A DNA stretch of 64,000 nt from Monomorium pharaonis (Eukaryota > Arthropoda > Insecta > Hymenoptera > Formicidae): assembly GCF_013373865.1 (NCBI RefSeq), contig NC_050468.1, positions 17,006,774 to 17,070,773 of the forward strand, in the 5' to 3' direction. Made by a program: the position numbers and the translations under genes. Shown one piece after another: positions 35,001-49,316 of this stretch. Each line of letters begins with the position of its first letter. Positions within the stretch are counted from its first letter, which is position 1. The notes below the pieces were generated by a model. The model ran no database searches. It was not told the DNA's origin and was given only the letters and a program-made list of their open reading frames with translations.

Positions 35001-37552
35001 TACTTTGTTTTCTTAAACAAAAACTGTATTTGTATTTTTTAAACAAAAACTAAAAATAAATGGGTAAAGTGCAATAATTTTGGCCTCGGGAGCGGCATGT
35101 GTGTATAATAACAACATATATTTTGTAGTTTTAAGCTGCTAAATGTGATTTTGAATCTGATTCATTGAATCTAATTATTGTTATTTATCACATTTTATAA
35201 ACTTGTTAATTATATTGTCCTGCTAATAAAATAATAATGTTATTATCTTTAATAATTTTGCACGATAAAAAATTTAAAAAATTTTTAATTAAAAACAAAG
35301 ATATCATTGATGGGAGTTATTTTAAATCTTGACTTTGGCATTTAACAGCATTGTTATTTATTACATTTTTTAAGAATATTTTATACTTTGTTACAATGTT
35401 TTATTGGTAGAAGTTATAAATTATATTTGTATAAAAATTATTTTTAAACATCAAGATTCGTTTTAACCGAATAAGGTCTTTTTCACTTACTGTTTATATA
35501 TCGGTCGACTTTGAATTAATATTATTTAAATTACTAGTGTTACTTATATCTGTGATGATCTTGGCATAAAAATTGCATGTCTATCTTTCGTGCAGAAGTT
35601 CTAGGTTCACATCCATTCAGAACATGGTAGATTTTTTATTGATTATCACTTCTCGGCGGTAAAAAAACAAACAATAAAATATCCCTTATAACCGACATAA
35701 TATGTAGAAATACTTTTTTCTTCTTTCCCTTTAACGCAATTCATCTAAATAAAATAGTTAAGTTGTTGAATATGAGAATTCTTGAAGCATTTTGATGTGT
35801 GTAAAACATTTTTTACCGATTATACAAATATTTCCGCAAATATATCCGCAAAAAATATGTACCGCGACAATACATAAAAATTAAATTTATAGATTAATAA
35901 ATCTTACTAACTTAATAAATCTTTAATACCTGATGTGTCTTTTATTCTTTATCTTTTATGATTTTTATATTCTTCTAGATTGTCGATAGATTCATTAACA
36001 TTGCATCTCTATTTTACAAAATATTTACAACCGCATTATGAGAAAGAAAAAAATTATAAATAAAACAGTTTTATAATACTACAAACATATAAAATAATTT
36101 GATATTATCAATGGTATACTCACTATTGCTTTTAGAAAACTTGTTTTTAATAGATTTTTAGTAGATAAAAATCGAAAAAATGTGTAACAATGAGTTTTTA
36201 CTTTTTTAATTATCTAAGCAAATAATATTTGTATCAGTATTAATAAAGCGTTTTAGGAAATCCATGTTAGTACTAGCAACTTTCTTTCATTAATATCCTT
36301 TGAATTAATATCCTTTTAATAATATTCTTTGAAGAATTCTCAATGTTCGTTCTTCTTGATTAAAATGCTACAGACGTTGGAATTAAGATTGTTGTTAGTA
36401 TCATAGCAGGTCTAAGATGTTTTCTTTCTCCCATCTAGAAAATGGCCACTCCGTGAATCGCAAAACCGTTAGTTTTCTCGCGTTCTTCCCCAATTTTCCG
36501 CTCTTTCGTCTTGCTCTTTCTTTCGCGTCATCTGGTATCTGTTTCATTTCGTTTTTTTCTCTTTTTCTCTCCAAGTAAAATCCTTACTTTCTACATACGG
36601 CTTCCTCTCATTTTGCAGCGGTGCTCCCTTAGCGTTCTTCGTCCCGTAACACTTTATCGTTACCAATCCTTTAGTTTAGAATCGTGTACGCTTCGTTTCT
36701 TTAGATTCTACGATGAGCGTCGGCTCGTATATTCTGATCACATCCTATCAGTTATCTTAAATTTTATGGATGCGAAGGAATAGTCTCATATCTTCGTGCA
36801 AGAACAACGACGAAACGTTTCGAATACGTATTCTTAAAAATTCTGCAAAAATTGATCTTCGTGAAAATATAATAAAGGTACTTTCTGGAGAAATTTTACA
36901 GTACACTTTTCTTTAGTTTGTATTACACAAAAATAATTTATTGCAAAAATTATTCAAAAATATCTTTATGGCTGTTGCAGAGATTGTCCAGATACTAAGG
37001 ATGATAATGTAAGATGTAATGTAAATGTCAAAACTTTATCAAAATATTTTGTTACTTATGCATGTAGAAATTGAATTTTAGTAGTCTAAAAGTTAGCTAA
37101 TACTAAAATGCATTATAAAATATTCATATGACAAATTTATCATCAAAATGGTACTTAAGTTATATGTATATAATAACAATGTACAATTTTCTTAATAATA
37201 TTCTTAATAAATTTAAATTTTAGTATAATAACTAAATAACTAAATAAAAAAATAACTAAATAAATAAAAAATTTATAATAAAATTAATATCATTTTTTAA
37301 AATTATGTGTAATATCTATATACATAAACAATAATAAAATATTATTAAAATGTAATTTTATGTTCATGATTAACTTTATCATTAAACGATGACGACAACA
37401 ATATTAAATAAAGATCGCAGAATTTTGCATAATTATTATAGAAACCAATTATGATAAAAATAGTGATAAAAAGCTATCATAATATACAAAATTTATCAAA
37501 GTTAAATTACCAAGCATTTCACAGAATCGCTGGTTAATTTATTACTATTGCA
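32002..37552. other. Noncoding, with GC islands at 32460-32900, 33550-33860 and 36420-36780
   Basis: The 32.5-kb island is open in several frames on both strands with no consistent splice sites. The 36.4-kb island is pyrimidine-rich on the + strand. Around 34085-34985 several copies of ggccatctt and its inverse occur, including an 11-bp stem at 34269-34279/34298-34308, possibly an old transposon. No exon is called. Confidence 0.45.
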
Positions 37553-37758
37553 TGTGTAATTTTCTATATTTGCTTGAGTCAATCAGAATGCAATTTCGCT
37601 CGACATACTTTAAAGAATTATGAACCAGCGCACCAGTCCGCATAATATATGAAATTACATTTACTCAGCAAATATGGAGAAATTGCTGTTGTATGATGAC
37701 ACCTTTTGTTTCGGCACCGTAAATTAGCTTCGCCTATGGTGAAATAATGGGTGACCGT
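37553..37758 (+). repeat. Dispersed duplication, copy 1 (~205 bp)
   Basis: Shares gcttgagtcaatcagaatgc, ctttaaagaattatgaacca and agcaaatatggagaaattgc, among other runs, with 42529-42736 at roughly 93% identity by eye. The two copies are in the same orientation 5.0 kb apart. The next highest similarity ends abruptly at gaccgt. Confidence 0.85.
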
Positions 37759-39377
37759 ATCCAAGTAGATTTTGATATCTCGTTCCAAGTATATTAAACT
37801 TCCGCATTTAAATTTTATTTCTCTCGTGATACGAACTCGACAATGGTCATTCGGATATAAAAATCTTGTGAAACATATGACAAGCAGTCTTTTCGATTAT
37901 GTGTCTCATTATGCGCATAGTATTATGACATTTTGAAACAGATATCTATTTCGTTTTTCTCATTGTGGAGACACTTTCACATATTTGGAACGCATGTTAT
38001 ATAAATGATACATTAAAAAATATGCAGTAATCCAAAAGAGAAACTTAATTTTTTATAAGATAGTTAAATTTTTATGTAGAAATCTAACAATTATTTAAGT
38101 ATAACTAAAATATACAAAATTGTCTTTTAATGATGGCAAACCCAATGCGTTATAAAATTATATTCACTTTTAGTCATTTTTAATCATTTCTATTGATCAC
38201 TACAGCTGTTATTCTATTGTCGCGTTTTAATTAAATTTAATTTCATCAATAATCAAATTAAAAATAATTTAATTCAAGAAAGTGTAAATCAATTTAATTC
38301 AGTCTACTATTCACAAGATACAGACATTAATATAAACGCTATTCATTTTGAAACTGAAGTTGTAAGTAATTCAATTTTTGAAATAAATTGATTAGATTAG
38401 TTTTTTTATCAATATATTTTGTGTTGAAATAATGAATGTTGATATATATAATTAAAAATAAGTTAAAATGTTATTTAACTAAAAAAATAAATTCAAATTG
38501 GATCTTTTAATATTTAACAATGTAAGTTTTTTTAAATTAAATTCTTAGAATAATTTGAACAAGTATCTCTTATCTCTTATCTCTTTTATTTCTTTTATCA
38601 AATAAAATTTTGTGGTTGCGTTGTCTTTTTAAATAACAACATTATTTACTTATATATGCAATTTATATATTTGTATACTTGTATAATAATTATGTATAAT
38701 ATATACAATATACTTGCAATAATTATTTTACCAAATTATTTTATCAAACGACAGTAAATATAATAAACATCATATTTTCTTTTTAACAATAATTATGTGT
38801 CAGATACATCATTTACTTTTAACTAAAGAACTAATTTTTTATCCACAAAGAAAAATGCATGCTTAATGTCGTATAAAACTTTCGAGTACAACACACTAAA
38901 TTCTGAAAAATAAGAATACATGGTGAAATGTATTCTTATTTTTCATCTCGTACGAGAAAGATTCCAAGTTTGCAAGGGCTCGTTAAAAAAATGAAGATAT
39001 TTTTGAGTAGAGAAAAAATTATGTCTTTATTATAGTTTGGAAAAGAAATTATTATTTTGTAAAATTTACATTCTTATTTCTTAATTACAAAAAACAAAGT
39101 TTTCTATAAGATTAATGGTTACTACACAAGTTTAGATACTTATTACTGAATATGAAATATATATAATATTAGAAATAAATCAAGCATTTTTAGATGTGAC
39201 GTTACAAAAGATCATGCAAACATTGTATTAAAAGTAAGTAAAAAAAGAAATGGATCCTGCGTCGATTTAACATGAGTTAATGCTTCTGTAATCTACGTTT
39301 TATCGGCGCTTTTTCACGAATCGTTCAACTATTTTCACAGCTTTTTTTACAGCTTTTTTCACACCACCATCGCAAAA
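37759..39377. other. Noncoding, with a perfect 17-bp hairpin
   Basis: AT-rich sequence; the hairpin at 38905-38944 is listed separately. No exon is seen. Confidence 0.6.
38905..38944. repeat. Perfect 17-bp hairpin with a 6-base loop
   Basis: gaaaaataagaatacat pairs exactly with atgtattcttatttttc around tggtga-type loop bases (38922-38927). Confidence 0.85.
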
Positions 39378-39456
39378 TTATGTTGTCATTCGATAGCCTG
39401 TTTCGTTTCCCATTTGGGCGTCATACGTGATATTTTGGTCGATCGGGGCGCTCGTT
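39378..39456 (-). CDS. Candidate terminal exon, unknown protein
   Basis: On the minus strand a strong acceptor (a U-rich tract ending tttttccag) opens one base plus 25 codons: TSAPIDQNITYDAQMGNETG then YRMTT and a TAA stop. The composition is polar and tail-like, with possible N-glycosylation sites. It lies in a GC-rich island (39280-40090). I do not recognise the protein, and the start phase does not match the phase-0 end of the exon at 55582-55868, so at least one more exon would be needed to link them. It may be chance. Confidence 0.25.
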
Positions 39457-42400
39457 CTGGAAAAATATAACAAAACACACTGAGCGAGAAAGAATAAGAA
39501 TGTCTTCCTCGATTTGCGACAAAGCGCCGGCAAGGAGGCAAAAGAGGAAATTGTACTTGCATGAATGGAACATGGCTTTTCGATTCTAGCGTCCCTCTTT
39601 CCCCTTTATCTGACATGAGCCGAAATTACGTCTATCGCCGGTCTCGTTTCACTCCTCTTCCCGGGGTTTACAATGCTCCGTTTCCAAATTCAAGACACGC
39701 TCACTCTAATTCAACGACGATAAGTCGTCGTGCGCAATCATGTTCGCTCAACCATCGACACATCGACGAGATTCGCTTTGGATGACAACGAAGAGACCTG
39801 GATTGGATTAGACGTGCTGATTAGATAGGAATAGAACAAGGTGGTGGTGCTACTTTGGATAAGAAAGATGGGTTAGGAAGGCAAGAGCTATATGGCATAA
39901 ATGCTCTTTGAACATGTCAACGCCCTTATGAGCGAACCGTACTAATTTTGCAGGATTTCCTCCTCATCGGAAATTTCGCCTCCTCGACCTAGCCGCAGAA
40001 TAGCTTTACACGTCTTATCTTTTGATTCCAGACACGTTTTCTAATCTGATAGCGGTAATTCGGCGACGATCCACCGACGAACACATGCTCGCTGTATATA
40101 TGTACAAGAATAAGTATGTGGTAGAAACTGAGAGAACAAAAGCCAAATGCAAATGCAAACTTAATGCAATTTTATGCTTCAAAATATGTGTTTTACTAAA
40201 ACGATTAAATAAAGTGTTTTATTATAACTATAATGTGTAATTTTTATAAATTTTGTGAAGTTATATATATATTTTCTTTGTTTAATTATACAAAATTAAC
40301 TATATAAACTTTTTTACCTAAAGTCAAATCTAATCTTTTTTTTATAAAAATGTAGGTTAAATTTGATTTAAAAAACTATACAATCTTCTTTTATTTTTTA
40401 ATATATTAACTTAAAACATTTTATCACACAATAAAAAGTAATAAAGGTAAATAATGTAAAATTTTATATTATACAAAAAGATATTGGAAAGAGAGAAAGA
40501 AATATTTGTTTTAAACATTTTATATAATTCTTTGTTATTCTTTATCTTTATTATTTTTTTTTAATAATTTCTTCCATTGTAATGTATGTTATAAGTTTAT
40601 TTAGATAATATAGAATAATTTAATAAAAATATTACATATATAATAAAATTTTAATTTATGTAGAAATATTTAGATATTTTTTGATACATAAGTGTGCAGA
40701 AGTATAAGTTTGCTAACAGATTCCTCAAATCAATTTAGAGTAATGAAAATTTACATAAAAGAAAATACTTAATTGTCTGGAGTAAGGCACTAAATATTTT
40801 ATCTATCACGAATAAATTTTGAAATTTTCTCAGACAGAGAACTTCGGCACGCACAATCAAGTTGAAGTTGCAAGCCTGTACTTTGCGTTTTTCCTTCATG
40901 AGTTTAACTCATCGCCAACTATTTTCAGACAGCTCGCTCGTACACTTTGCGTATATTCGCTTCGATCGAAATCGATTTCCGAAATCGTGGCGTCAAAGGT
41001 TTCCTCTCGGAACTCAGGTTTGGTGAAAAAGAGAACGGCATCGCTTGAAAAATTGTAAGTTAGAAAAGTTACAAAGGTGAAAGCATTGCGAGTGAACTAC
41101 TTAGAAATAATGGTCGGAGAATTTTCCAATAGTACCTGAATACAAAATTGTCGAACATTTACCTTGAAATAAAGATATTTTAGAATATAGATATATATAT
41201 AACGCAAATAAAAAAATGATTGGTAATAAAAATATTGCAATTTATAATTTAGTATTAAAAATCTGCATAATTTATGCAATTTTTAACAAATATCACCAAA
41301 AAATTAAATTTTTACTTTAGTAGAATTAATTGAATACATGTTATTTCAAAGTGCATAATATTATAAATAATAATTCATAATACATATTAGGTAAAGCGTA
41401 AAATTGTCAAACACTTAATGTACATTATATAACTTAAAATAAAGACGTTTTAAATTATGTTATACATTATATATTTATTTATTTATATATAAAACATAAA
41501 TAAAATAATTAATTGGTATTATTGCAATGTATAATTCAGTATTTAAAAATTTTCTATAATAATTTGCATTATGCAATTTTTATTATAGAGTACATTTATA
41601 TAATATATATTCTACATACAATATAATAAAATATGTATACAATAATGTATCTTATAATACGTGAAACGTTTTACAACCTACTAATAAAATAAGAGAAACA
41701 ATTATTATAATATGCATCACAAATTTCAATAAAAGATTGTTTATTTAAAATCATATAGAATGTCGTTACATTATTTCTGTTAAAAGTTAACTTATGCCTG
41801 AAATGCAAACAGCAAAACTCTTTACAGTTTCTGACACTCTTACAGAATTTACAAATTATGCACAACCTATCTATTCTATCTTTTCTCCGTCGGCAATGTT
41901 CTTCGCAAATGCGGCAATGCATGAAAAATTTTGAAATTATACCGTGAGTCCGTTATTTTTCTTTATCCGTGTGTCTTAGATCGCGAGAAGATGTCGCAAT
42001 TTCACAATCGAATAGCGTGCATCGCAAATATCAAAATGCATCCGCGAATTGCGTAACGTATTCATGTGGTCAAATCGAACAATTTGCCATTGTTTCGTCA
42101 ATTCTTCGAAATGCCGTTTCATCCATTACCAGTTCTCTTTTTTTTCTATGTGATTTCAATTATGATATTAAATATGTCATATGAATCACTCGCAGAACAA
42201 GCAGTTTTTAAAGAAAGTAATGATTAATCATCCGATTATATCCGTAATCGTATTTTTTAGCGACTTGCTAATTACTTACCGCATCCATACTTCAGCAGCT
42301 ATTAGGAAACTTGGATGTTCGTAACTTCGCAAAGTTTCTAGGCCAATCTTCTGATGTTGCTTGTAGTATAGTTGTTATTTGCAGGCTAAACTTGTTCTTC

Positions 42401-42528
42401 ATTACTTAACGTTACTTGACATATTGTGTGAAAAATGACGTAATTGCAGATAATGTCATTTATGAATCCATAAATTCTCTTGTAATCTACAGCTATTATT
42501 TTATTCATATAAAAATTACTGTTTCACG
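39457..42528. other. Noncoding, with GC islands and a diverged local duplication
   Basis: GC-rich stretches at 39480-40090, 40830-41060 and 41780-42160. Segments 41125-41290 and 41405-41590 look like diverged copies (shared ...ataaagat/acg-tttta, ...attgcaat-tataattt/cagtatt, ...atttatgcaattttt). A cysteine-dense minus-strand frame at 41671-41922 is discussed under rejected items. Confidence 0.45.
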
Positions 42529-42736
42529 TGTAATTTTCCTTGTTTGCTTGAGTCAATCAGAATGCAATCTCGCTCGACATACTTTAAAGAATTATGAACC
42601 AGCGCACCAGTCCTCATAATATATAAAATTACATTTATTCAGCAAATATGGAGAAATTGCTGTTGTATGATGGCACCTTTTGTTTTGGCAACGTAAATTA
42701 TCTTCGCCCATGGTGAAATGATGAGTGACCGTCATA
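42529..42736 (+). repeat. Dispersed duplication, copy 2 (~205 bp)
   Basis: Second copy of the segment at 37553-37758, in the same orientation. Confidence 0.85.
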
Positions 42737-45700
42737 TAAAATCATACCATATAAGAATTTATGTGCTTGTCTATTTTTGACTAAATTAATATTGCAGAAT
42801 AATCTTCCTCTTCTGATTTCTATATAAAGCTAAATAATTGTCACTATGCATATGTTTTTGTTAATTCTGTCAAACAATTATAATTATTGTACGTTACTTA
42901 GATTTCAGCAACTGATAAATTGCGTATAAAAACTAAACACTCATGTCTCCTTTGATTTTTGCAAATCGTTTCTCCAGGTAAATTGGATGTCATTCGGAAT
43001 AATTCAACCATTATAATTTTTGACTTTGTCACGTCTCATGCTTTGTCACGGAACAAATCCAAACCTCCATTACCCAATATTATGTCATATTCTGAAAAAG
43101 GGAATAGAAAATGGACGAGATCTCGCAATTCGCTACACGCACGGCTGTTTCATTGCGGACCCAGGTCCTGTACTTTTTCATAGCAATGACGCAATATGAT
43201 GTACGAGCGTTTCATGCTCGCCAGGGAAAAGAATACAGAGTGATCGATGGTATAATTAATTCAGCTGCGACGGAATCGCACGATGTACGATCAATCGACA
43301 GGTATCGACTGCAAGTTGACAAATCTCTTTCGCGACGTCAAGGTGTTAAGTATTAGCATCAATCGTCATCTGACCGGGCGATTATACTTTCAAGTCGATC
43401 ACAAACCGCAATTGAGCAATAATGATGAAGTTTTATAATGCAGCGTTAACGATATATTTTTTTCTATAAAACTGACAGCATATTGAATAAACTTACATAA
43501 AAAATACATGTTTAAACTTTACCATATCTCATTAATCATAAATAATATAACTAAATAGCTCTAAATATTTCTAAAATATAAAGATGCTCTTAAAATTTAA
43601 ATTCATAAAATTATTATTTAATTTTACCTACATAAAAATGTAATTATTAATTGCGCCGCTATCGTAAAACAAATCTTTATTAACTGTATTATTACTTTGT
43701 TTTTTCATTAAATAAATATAGAGAATTACTAAATTGTCTATTAAATATCTACATTGTATTGCAACATATATAAGCGAAGAGTATTTCTATTCTTAACCAA
43801 GTTTCGAAGTTTTGCGGAGATTTTCAACAGACACCTTTCACGCAGGTGTTATCTATTAATGAAGCCATCAACTGTCGCACTTGCATTCTGTCGACCAAGA
43901 CACTTTTGATACTCGTCCGCAATGCAATGAGCTCTCTAACAAGGTAGAGAGATATGTGCATACCAAGAGATATAATAATGAAAATTATACGAAAATGTAG
44001 TATTAAAATGTATGAGATAGCTAACTTGTATAATTATCCTTTTTTATAGTATATTTCTATTTAAAGTTTTATTTAAATAATATCTATTTTAATGTATCAT
44101 GTAACATCAAATTTTTAATTAATAGTAGTCATAATAGTATACAAAAAAGGGAAAACTATAAGGTAATCTCTAATGTCATCGAGATCTATAAAGTTCTTTT
44201 GTGACTCTGCATACTAGTTTCTGAAGTTAGTTCCATAGCCGAATATTATATATCAGATTAATAATTTTTTTAATTATATAAAGATTAATTTTATTAATAA
44301 TATAAATAATAATACAATAAAAGGATCTTTTTTATATCATTCTTTTATTAGGATTACACACAAGAACAGATAGCAAAAATAAACTATTTAAAATTGGAAG
44401 GAAACTCTGTTTTCTTTTATGGAATAATTGCGTACTTCAAAATTGTTTATTTTAAACACAAATTATTTGGTTCAGGTAAATAGAAAGACAAAAACAAAGC
44501 TATTCAATGAAGTAATATGATATATGACTGCATAACTTGTTTGCATATATACTGTCGATTCCATGAAAGCATTTTGCATAATTAAAATAGGGCTTTCGTA
44601 GATGACTGTGGATAAATACAATAAAAAACGATATTTTTTGCATCTTTCCACCGATAGCAAAGATGAATATATTTCTGTATTGTATCTCCTATTGAATTTC
44701 ATAGCGTGCTATACTGCAACAACTTATATATATGGTAAATCTATCCAATATTTGCCGTTATCTATATAACATGCAAAATAATTATCTAAATAAAATAATT
44801 CTTACCTTATTTTTCTTACTTTATCTTTGTCTAGATTATGTGAATCTATTTATCTCTATTTTTATCTTAGAAAAAAATTTTTTATTATTATTTAAGTTGA
44901 TATGAATAATAAGAGAAATGACGAAGTATTATCCTTAACATTCAAGTTATTATTTTATATTAACAGAAGAATTTTTTGAAGTAATAAGAACAGCTCGTAC
45001 ATTTTGGATAATAGTAATGTAAGGTAATAAAAACTGCCCCAAAACTGTAAATAGTTTGAAAATGATTACAAGAAACGTTATCAGCCATTATTTGATTATA
45101 TATTTTCTTTGTAGTTTCAACATTAATTTTTATTTGCGTATTAATTTAAATCAAAAGAAAAACATTTCTGTTAAATCGAGTTATTTGAAGAACTTTTATT
45201 TCTTAATAAGAAAAAATAAAGATTTGTTTACTTTATAAAAATTATAAAACTAAAAATATATTGCTTTCAAATTCTAAATTATTTTGAATTTTATATTTTA
45301 AATTTTATATTTCACTCTATACTGTAGAGTCTACAGTAATCTTATTTTGAAATTGTCTAGATAAAATAAGATATAAAATTTTATGTTTCATCTAGATAAA
45401 TTTAATATTAAATCAATTTTACCTATTTATGATACGTTTACATTTACCTGGATATTCTTAAGTTATCTAGGTGCAATATATATCATTTCTATTTTTTGTA
45501 AACTGTCGTTTGTCAAAGAGAAGAAAACAATAACAATATAATAAAATTTTAATTTAATATTTAAATTTATTTATACTATACGTATACATATTACATATTA
45601 CAATACATAATATATATATTATATATTACAATATATTGAAATCATTTATAACAAACAAAAAACCTCGTAAATTTTTTATAAAACTGCTTAAAACTTATGT

Positions 45701-47140
45701 TTTCTGTTTTAGTATTAAATCTTTTTTTAGTATTAAATAATCTTTGTATCTAAACTTTCCATTAAATTTTCATTAAACCTTCACCGCTTCAATAAAGTGT
45801 CCAGTACGTCCACTATGATGTAAAATCACAGAGGATTATTTTATAATTAAAGCGTCTAACAGGAGCTGACGAGACCTATGTTAATAATTAATTTTTCTCG
45901 AGAATTTAATATTTCGCGGAAATTCAATTATACGCTCAGAATGCGATTTCTAACATAGTATGTAATTAGCGGTTTATTTTTCCACAAAAATTTTGTTTTT
46001 GTGAGCGTAAGTAACGTGAAACAACGATGGACGTATAGAATAATGGTGGGAATTCGATCTTAAATACTTCGATTAGAAGTTTCCAGTGAGCGTGTCGATT
46101 TTATGGATACCTTGCGGACGTAAATCCTTCTACGACTAGGACATATCGATCGGTACTTTATCTCGTACGGAAACGATTTCAAATCACGGCGCGAAGGATC
46201 GCGGGACTTGCTCGTGATTTCGTTTCGTTTTCACATAAAGTTTTCACACCCTCGTTGAAGTCGATTCTCCGATTTGACATTAACGTTGCTCGTATGGCTT
46301 GTACGTTTTAACAATACGTGATAAAATGGACACGTTATTTTATGTTCTAAAAATCACCGTACGATTTCAATCAAGATTTGTATAGAAAATGAGAAACAAA
46401 TTTAAAAAAAGTTGGTTATTTTTGTACAAATGCCTAATTGGTTAATTTAAATCAAATTTGCGAAAATAAATGTTTGAAGATTTTTATGCAAAAAACAAAT
46501 TTGTAAAAATACCTTAAACCTAACAAAATTGTAAAATTAATGAAAGTTATATATATTAAAAAACAAATAATTTAAAACATATATTGTTGTGGTAATATAT
46601 TAAAAAATATAAAATATAATTAAACTTTCCACACACAAAAATTAAATAACAGTAATATTAACTTTATTAAATTTTTTTAGTATGTATCTAATAATTGCGT
46701 AATTTATAGAAATGTTTATGTACAATGGTATAAAAGTAATTGAATCTTTGTTATTTAAAGAATTGTTATTACCGTTATATATATTTTTTTAAAAAATATG
46801 AAGTCATTTGAAAATAAATTGTATGCTGTTATTTTTGTTTTTTTATTGCAGTATTGCATATGTAACTAAAAGAGGTCAGATAATTATTTATTCTACTAGT
46901 TATTATAATAATATCAAGATTAACTTTCAAAATTAATTTAATTATTAACAACGAGCGGAACCGTTACGACTGACTTAGACGCTCCTACGCTGGAAATCGA
47001 TGCATCCCACAAAACAAAGTTGAAAAGACAAAAGACTAAAAAATTCCTGCTTTTAGTGCTACCTAGAAAAGGAGAGAGACAATAGATTTTCCACCGTTCG
47101 TGCAGTCCTGCTGGCGTGAGCATTTGAACTGACATCGCTG
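42737..47140. other. Noncoding, with GC islands at 43000-43430, 43790-43930 and 45820-46300
   Basis: An 81-codon ATG-started + frame at 43111-43356 lacks family similarity or splice support. The rest is AT-rich with no structured repeats. Confidence 0.4.
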
Positions 47141-47232
47141 CATAGCACCCTCTAAATTTTACGCCCCTTCAAATTTTGCGCCCTACGCTAGAGCGTATAC
47201 TGCGTACTGCCTAGTAACACCCCTGACAATGA
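47141..47232 (-). mobile_element. Possible end of a hAT transposon
   Basis: Read on the minus strand the sequence starts caggggtgttactaggcag and continues into gcgcaaaatttgaaggggcg. CAGGGGTGT starts and gcgcaaaatt subterminal runs resemble hAT ends. No matching second end or 8-bp duplication was found, so this is only a fragment at best. Confidence 0.3.
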
Positions 47233-49316
47233 ATTAACTAGTTAATCTCTAGAAAGAATATTAAAAAATAAATTTTACTAGAACTACACATTATAAACTT
47301 AAAAATTGTTATTAACTTAAATATGTTTTATAAAAAAGAAATATGTTTTTAATTTTCATGAAACAGAGAATTGCGATGAAGTAAAGATCTCTTTAGTTCT
47401 TTCTTTCGGTGAGATTAATTTTACAACTGATTAAAAAATTTGCTGGTTCTTGCGGGCTGTCGAGTGCGCGGTAAACGAGAATGAGTACCATGAGTGACCG
47501 AATATATGGCAGTACAGAGAGCTCCTTTTATTTCGCTCTTACGTGGCCACCATAAATCCGCTACACTGGTCCATGAAAGGTGAAGGGTCGAAAGAGTAAG
47601 AAAGAGACAGAGAGAAGGAGCGACGGGAAAGAAAGGGTAGCTCAACGGAAGTGGAATTGCAGAATAATGCAGCGGAGATGCGGGTGACGTGGTGCATCGA
47701 ACGCGCTAGATTTAATTTTGACTTTTTTTATATTCAATGTGACGCATCCGGAATTCAAATGAACTCGATATAATGCCGTTACGCGATCCTACAGCCCGCA
47801 ACCGTTGCGCTTTATTTTTCGTTTGAAATGCGGTCGGTATTCTTTTGCATTCGACTGCCACTCGCGTTCTGCTATCGCCCTTTCTTGCGTTGAGTTATAA
47901 CATTTTACTTGCGTTTTGGCTTTTAAATTTTTTAATTCTTATATCACTATGAAGCTATTTATTATTGATGGTAAACTTGGTTTCGCTTATATATGACAAA
48001 AATAAGTTTCTCTCTTCACAAATTGCGCTTTGGAGGAAAAACCCTAATGATATAAAACTGATATTAAAATTTTATTCTTAACTTTTAAGCAAATTTTATT
48101 TTAACAAATATCTCACTAAAAAGATTAATTGCAAAGTTGAATATTAAGTAAAATCGAAGAATCTGTAAAAGAAAAGTGATCAAAAAACTTTACATTAAAT
48201 TTGGGTTTCAAAATTTTAATATATAAACTTTTACTATATCGCAATACACAGTGAATAAAATACGTAATTTTCAAGCATATAAAATGCTTGTGTGTATTTT
48301 ACATATGTAATTAAATCCAAATCAATAATGTGTGATTACCATAAACGAGCGGCTCGCGACCGAAGCCACATTTTCCACTGCAAATATCTATAAACGGAAT
48401 AATTACGGAGTATCCAGAATTGCCACCATTTTATCTGTAAATTATTTAAACTTCTACAAATAATTTGTAAGCAATTTTTACCTCTTTTTAAATAAAAATT
48501 TTACTATTTATACTATCTTATCACGATCTTCAATATTAACATAAAACTTTTTAAAATTTATTGCTAGGAAAGATATGTTATGCAAACTAAATCGCTTAAC
48601 GTTTGTTCATAATTTTATTGCAAAATAAAAAATGTAAAATTTATTCTACAAAACATGAAAAATATAAAAAGACTTAAATGTAAACGTGCAAGCAATCCTG
48701 TAAAAAGTTTTAACATCCTAGCAACCAGTTTAAGTATTCCATATAATTATTTTTAATAAAATAAAAAATTGTGTAACAAAATTATATATATACATACACA
48801 TACACACACACATATATATATCGTAATGATGTAAACATATATAATATTACAAATTAAAAGATATGTTAAATACGGAATACGGCTTTGGTATTAAATAGCA
48901 AATGTAAAATACCAATAAAAATAGCAGAAAAAGTTTAATCACAAATAAATGTCCAATAGTAACGTGGTGAATATTATTTATCCTATCTAAAAAAAATCTA
49001 AAAAAAAGTGTGATTAAAAAAGTAAAGAATGAGTTAGAATAATTTATAATGTTGCATGATGCGCATTTACGGTTATCAGATCAAAATCGTTACTTTTAAT
49101 ATTCAAATAATTAATATCCGTAATTAAATGTAACATTTATGTTTGTATTTTATTTATGTTTAAAAAATTGTTTAACAATAAAATATAATATTGTGAAAAA
49201 TAAATCGCATTATTTCTTAAGTAAATATTGCCCGATATTATATAGTATAAAACAAAATAAATAAAAATTTATATTTTTAAACATTAAAAATCAGTGGCAA
49301 CAAAATAACTGTCTAA
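47233..49316. other. Noncoding, with a GC island at 47400-47900
   Basis: GC-rich DNA at 47400-47900 is followed by AT-rich sequence with a mixed TA/CA repeat near 48785-48822. No exon is supported. Confidence 0.5.

Noticed and set aside
35580..35640. tRNA-like B box (aggttcacatcc)
   Set aside because: No convincing A box and no cloverleaf could be drawn, so no tRNA or tRNA-derived SINE is called.
41671..41922. Cysteine-dense minus-strand frame (MHCRICEEHCRRRKD...)
   Set aside because: No AG acceptor upstream and no usable donor; the cysteine pattern matches no zinc-finger spacing I know. It may be chance in a GC island.
43111..43356. 81-codon ATG-started + frame (MDEISQFATRT...)
   Set aside because: Lies in a GC island where stops are rare; no splice sites, homology or other support.
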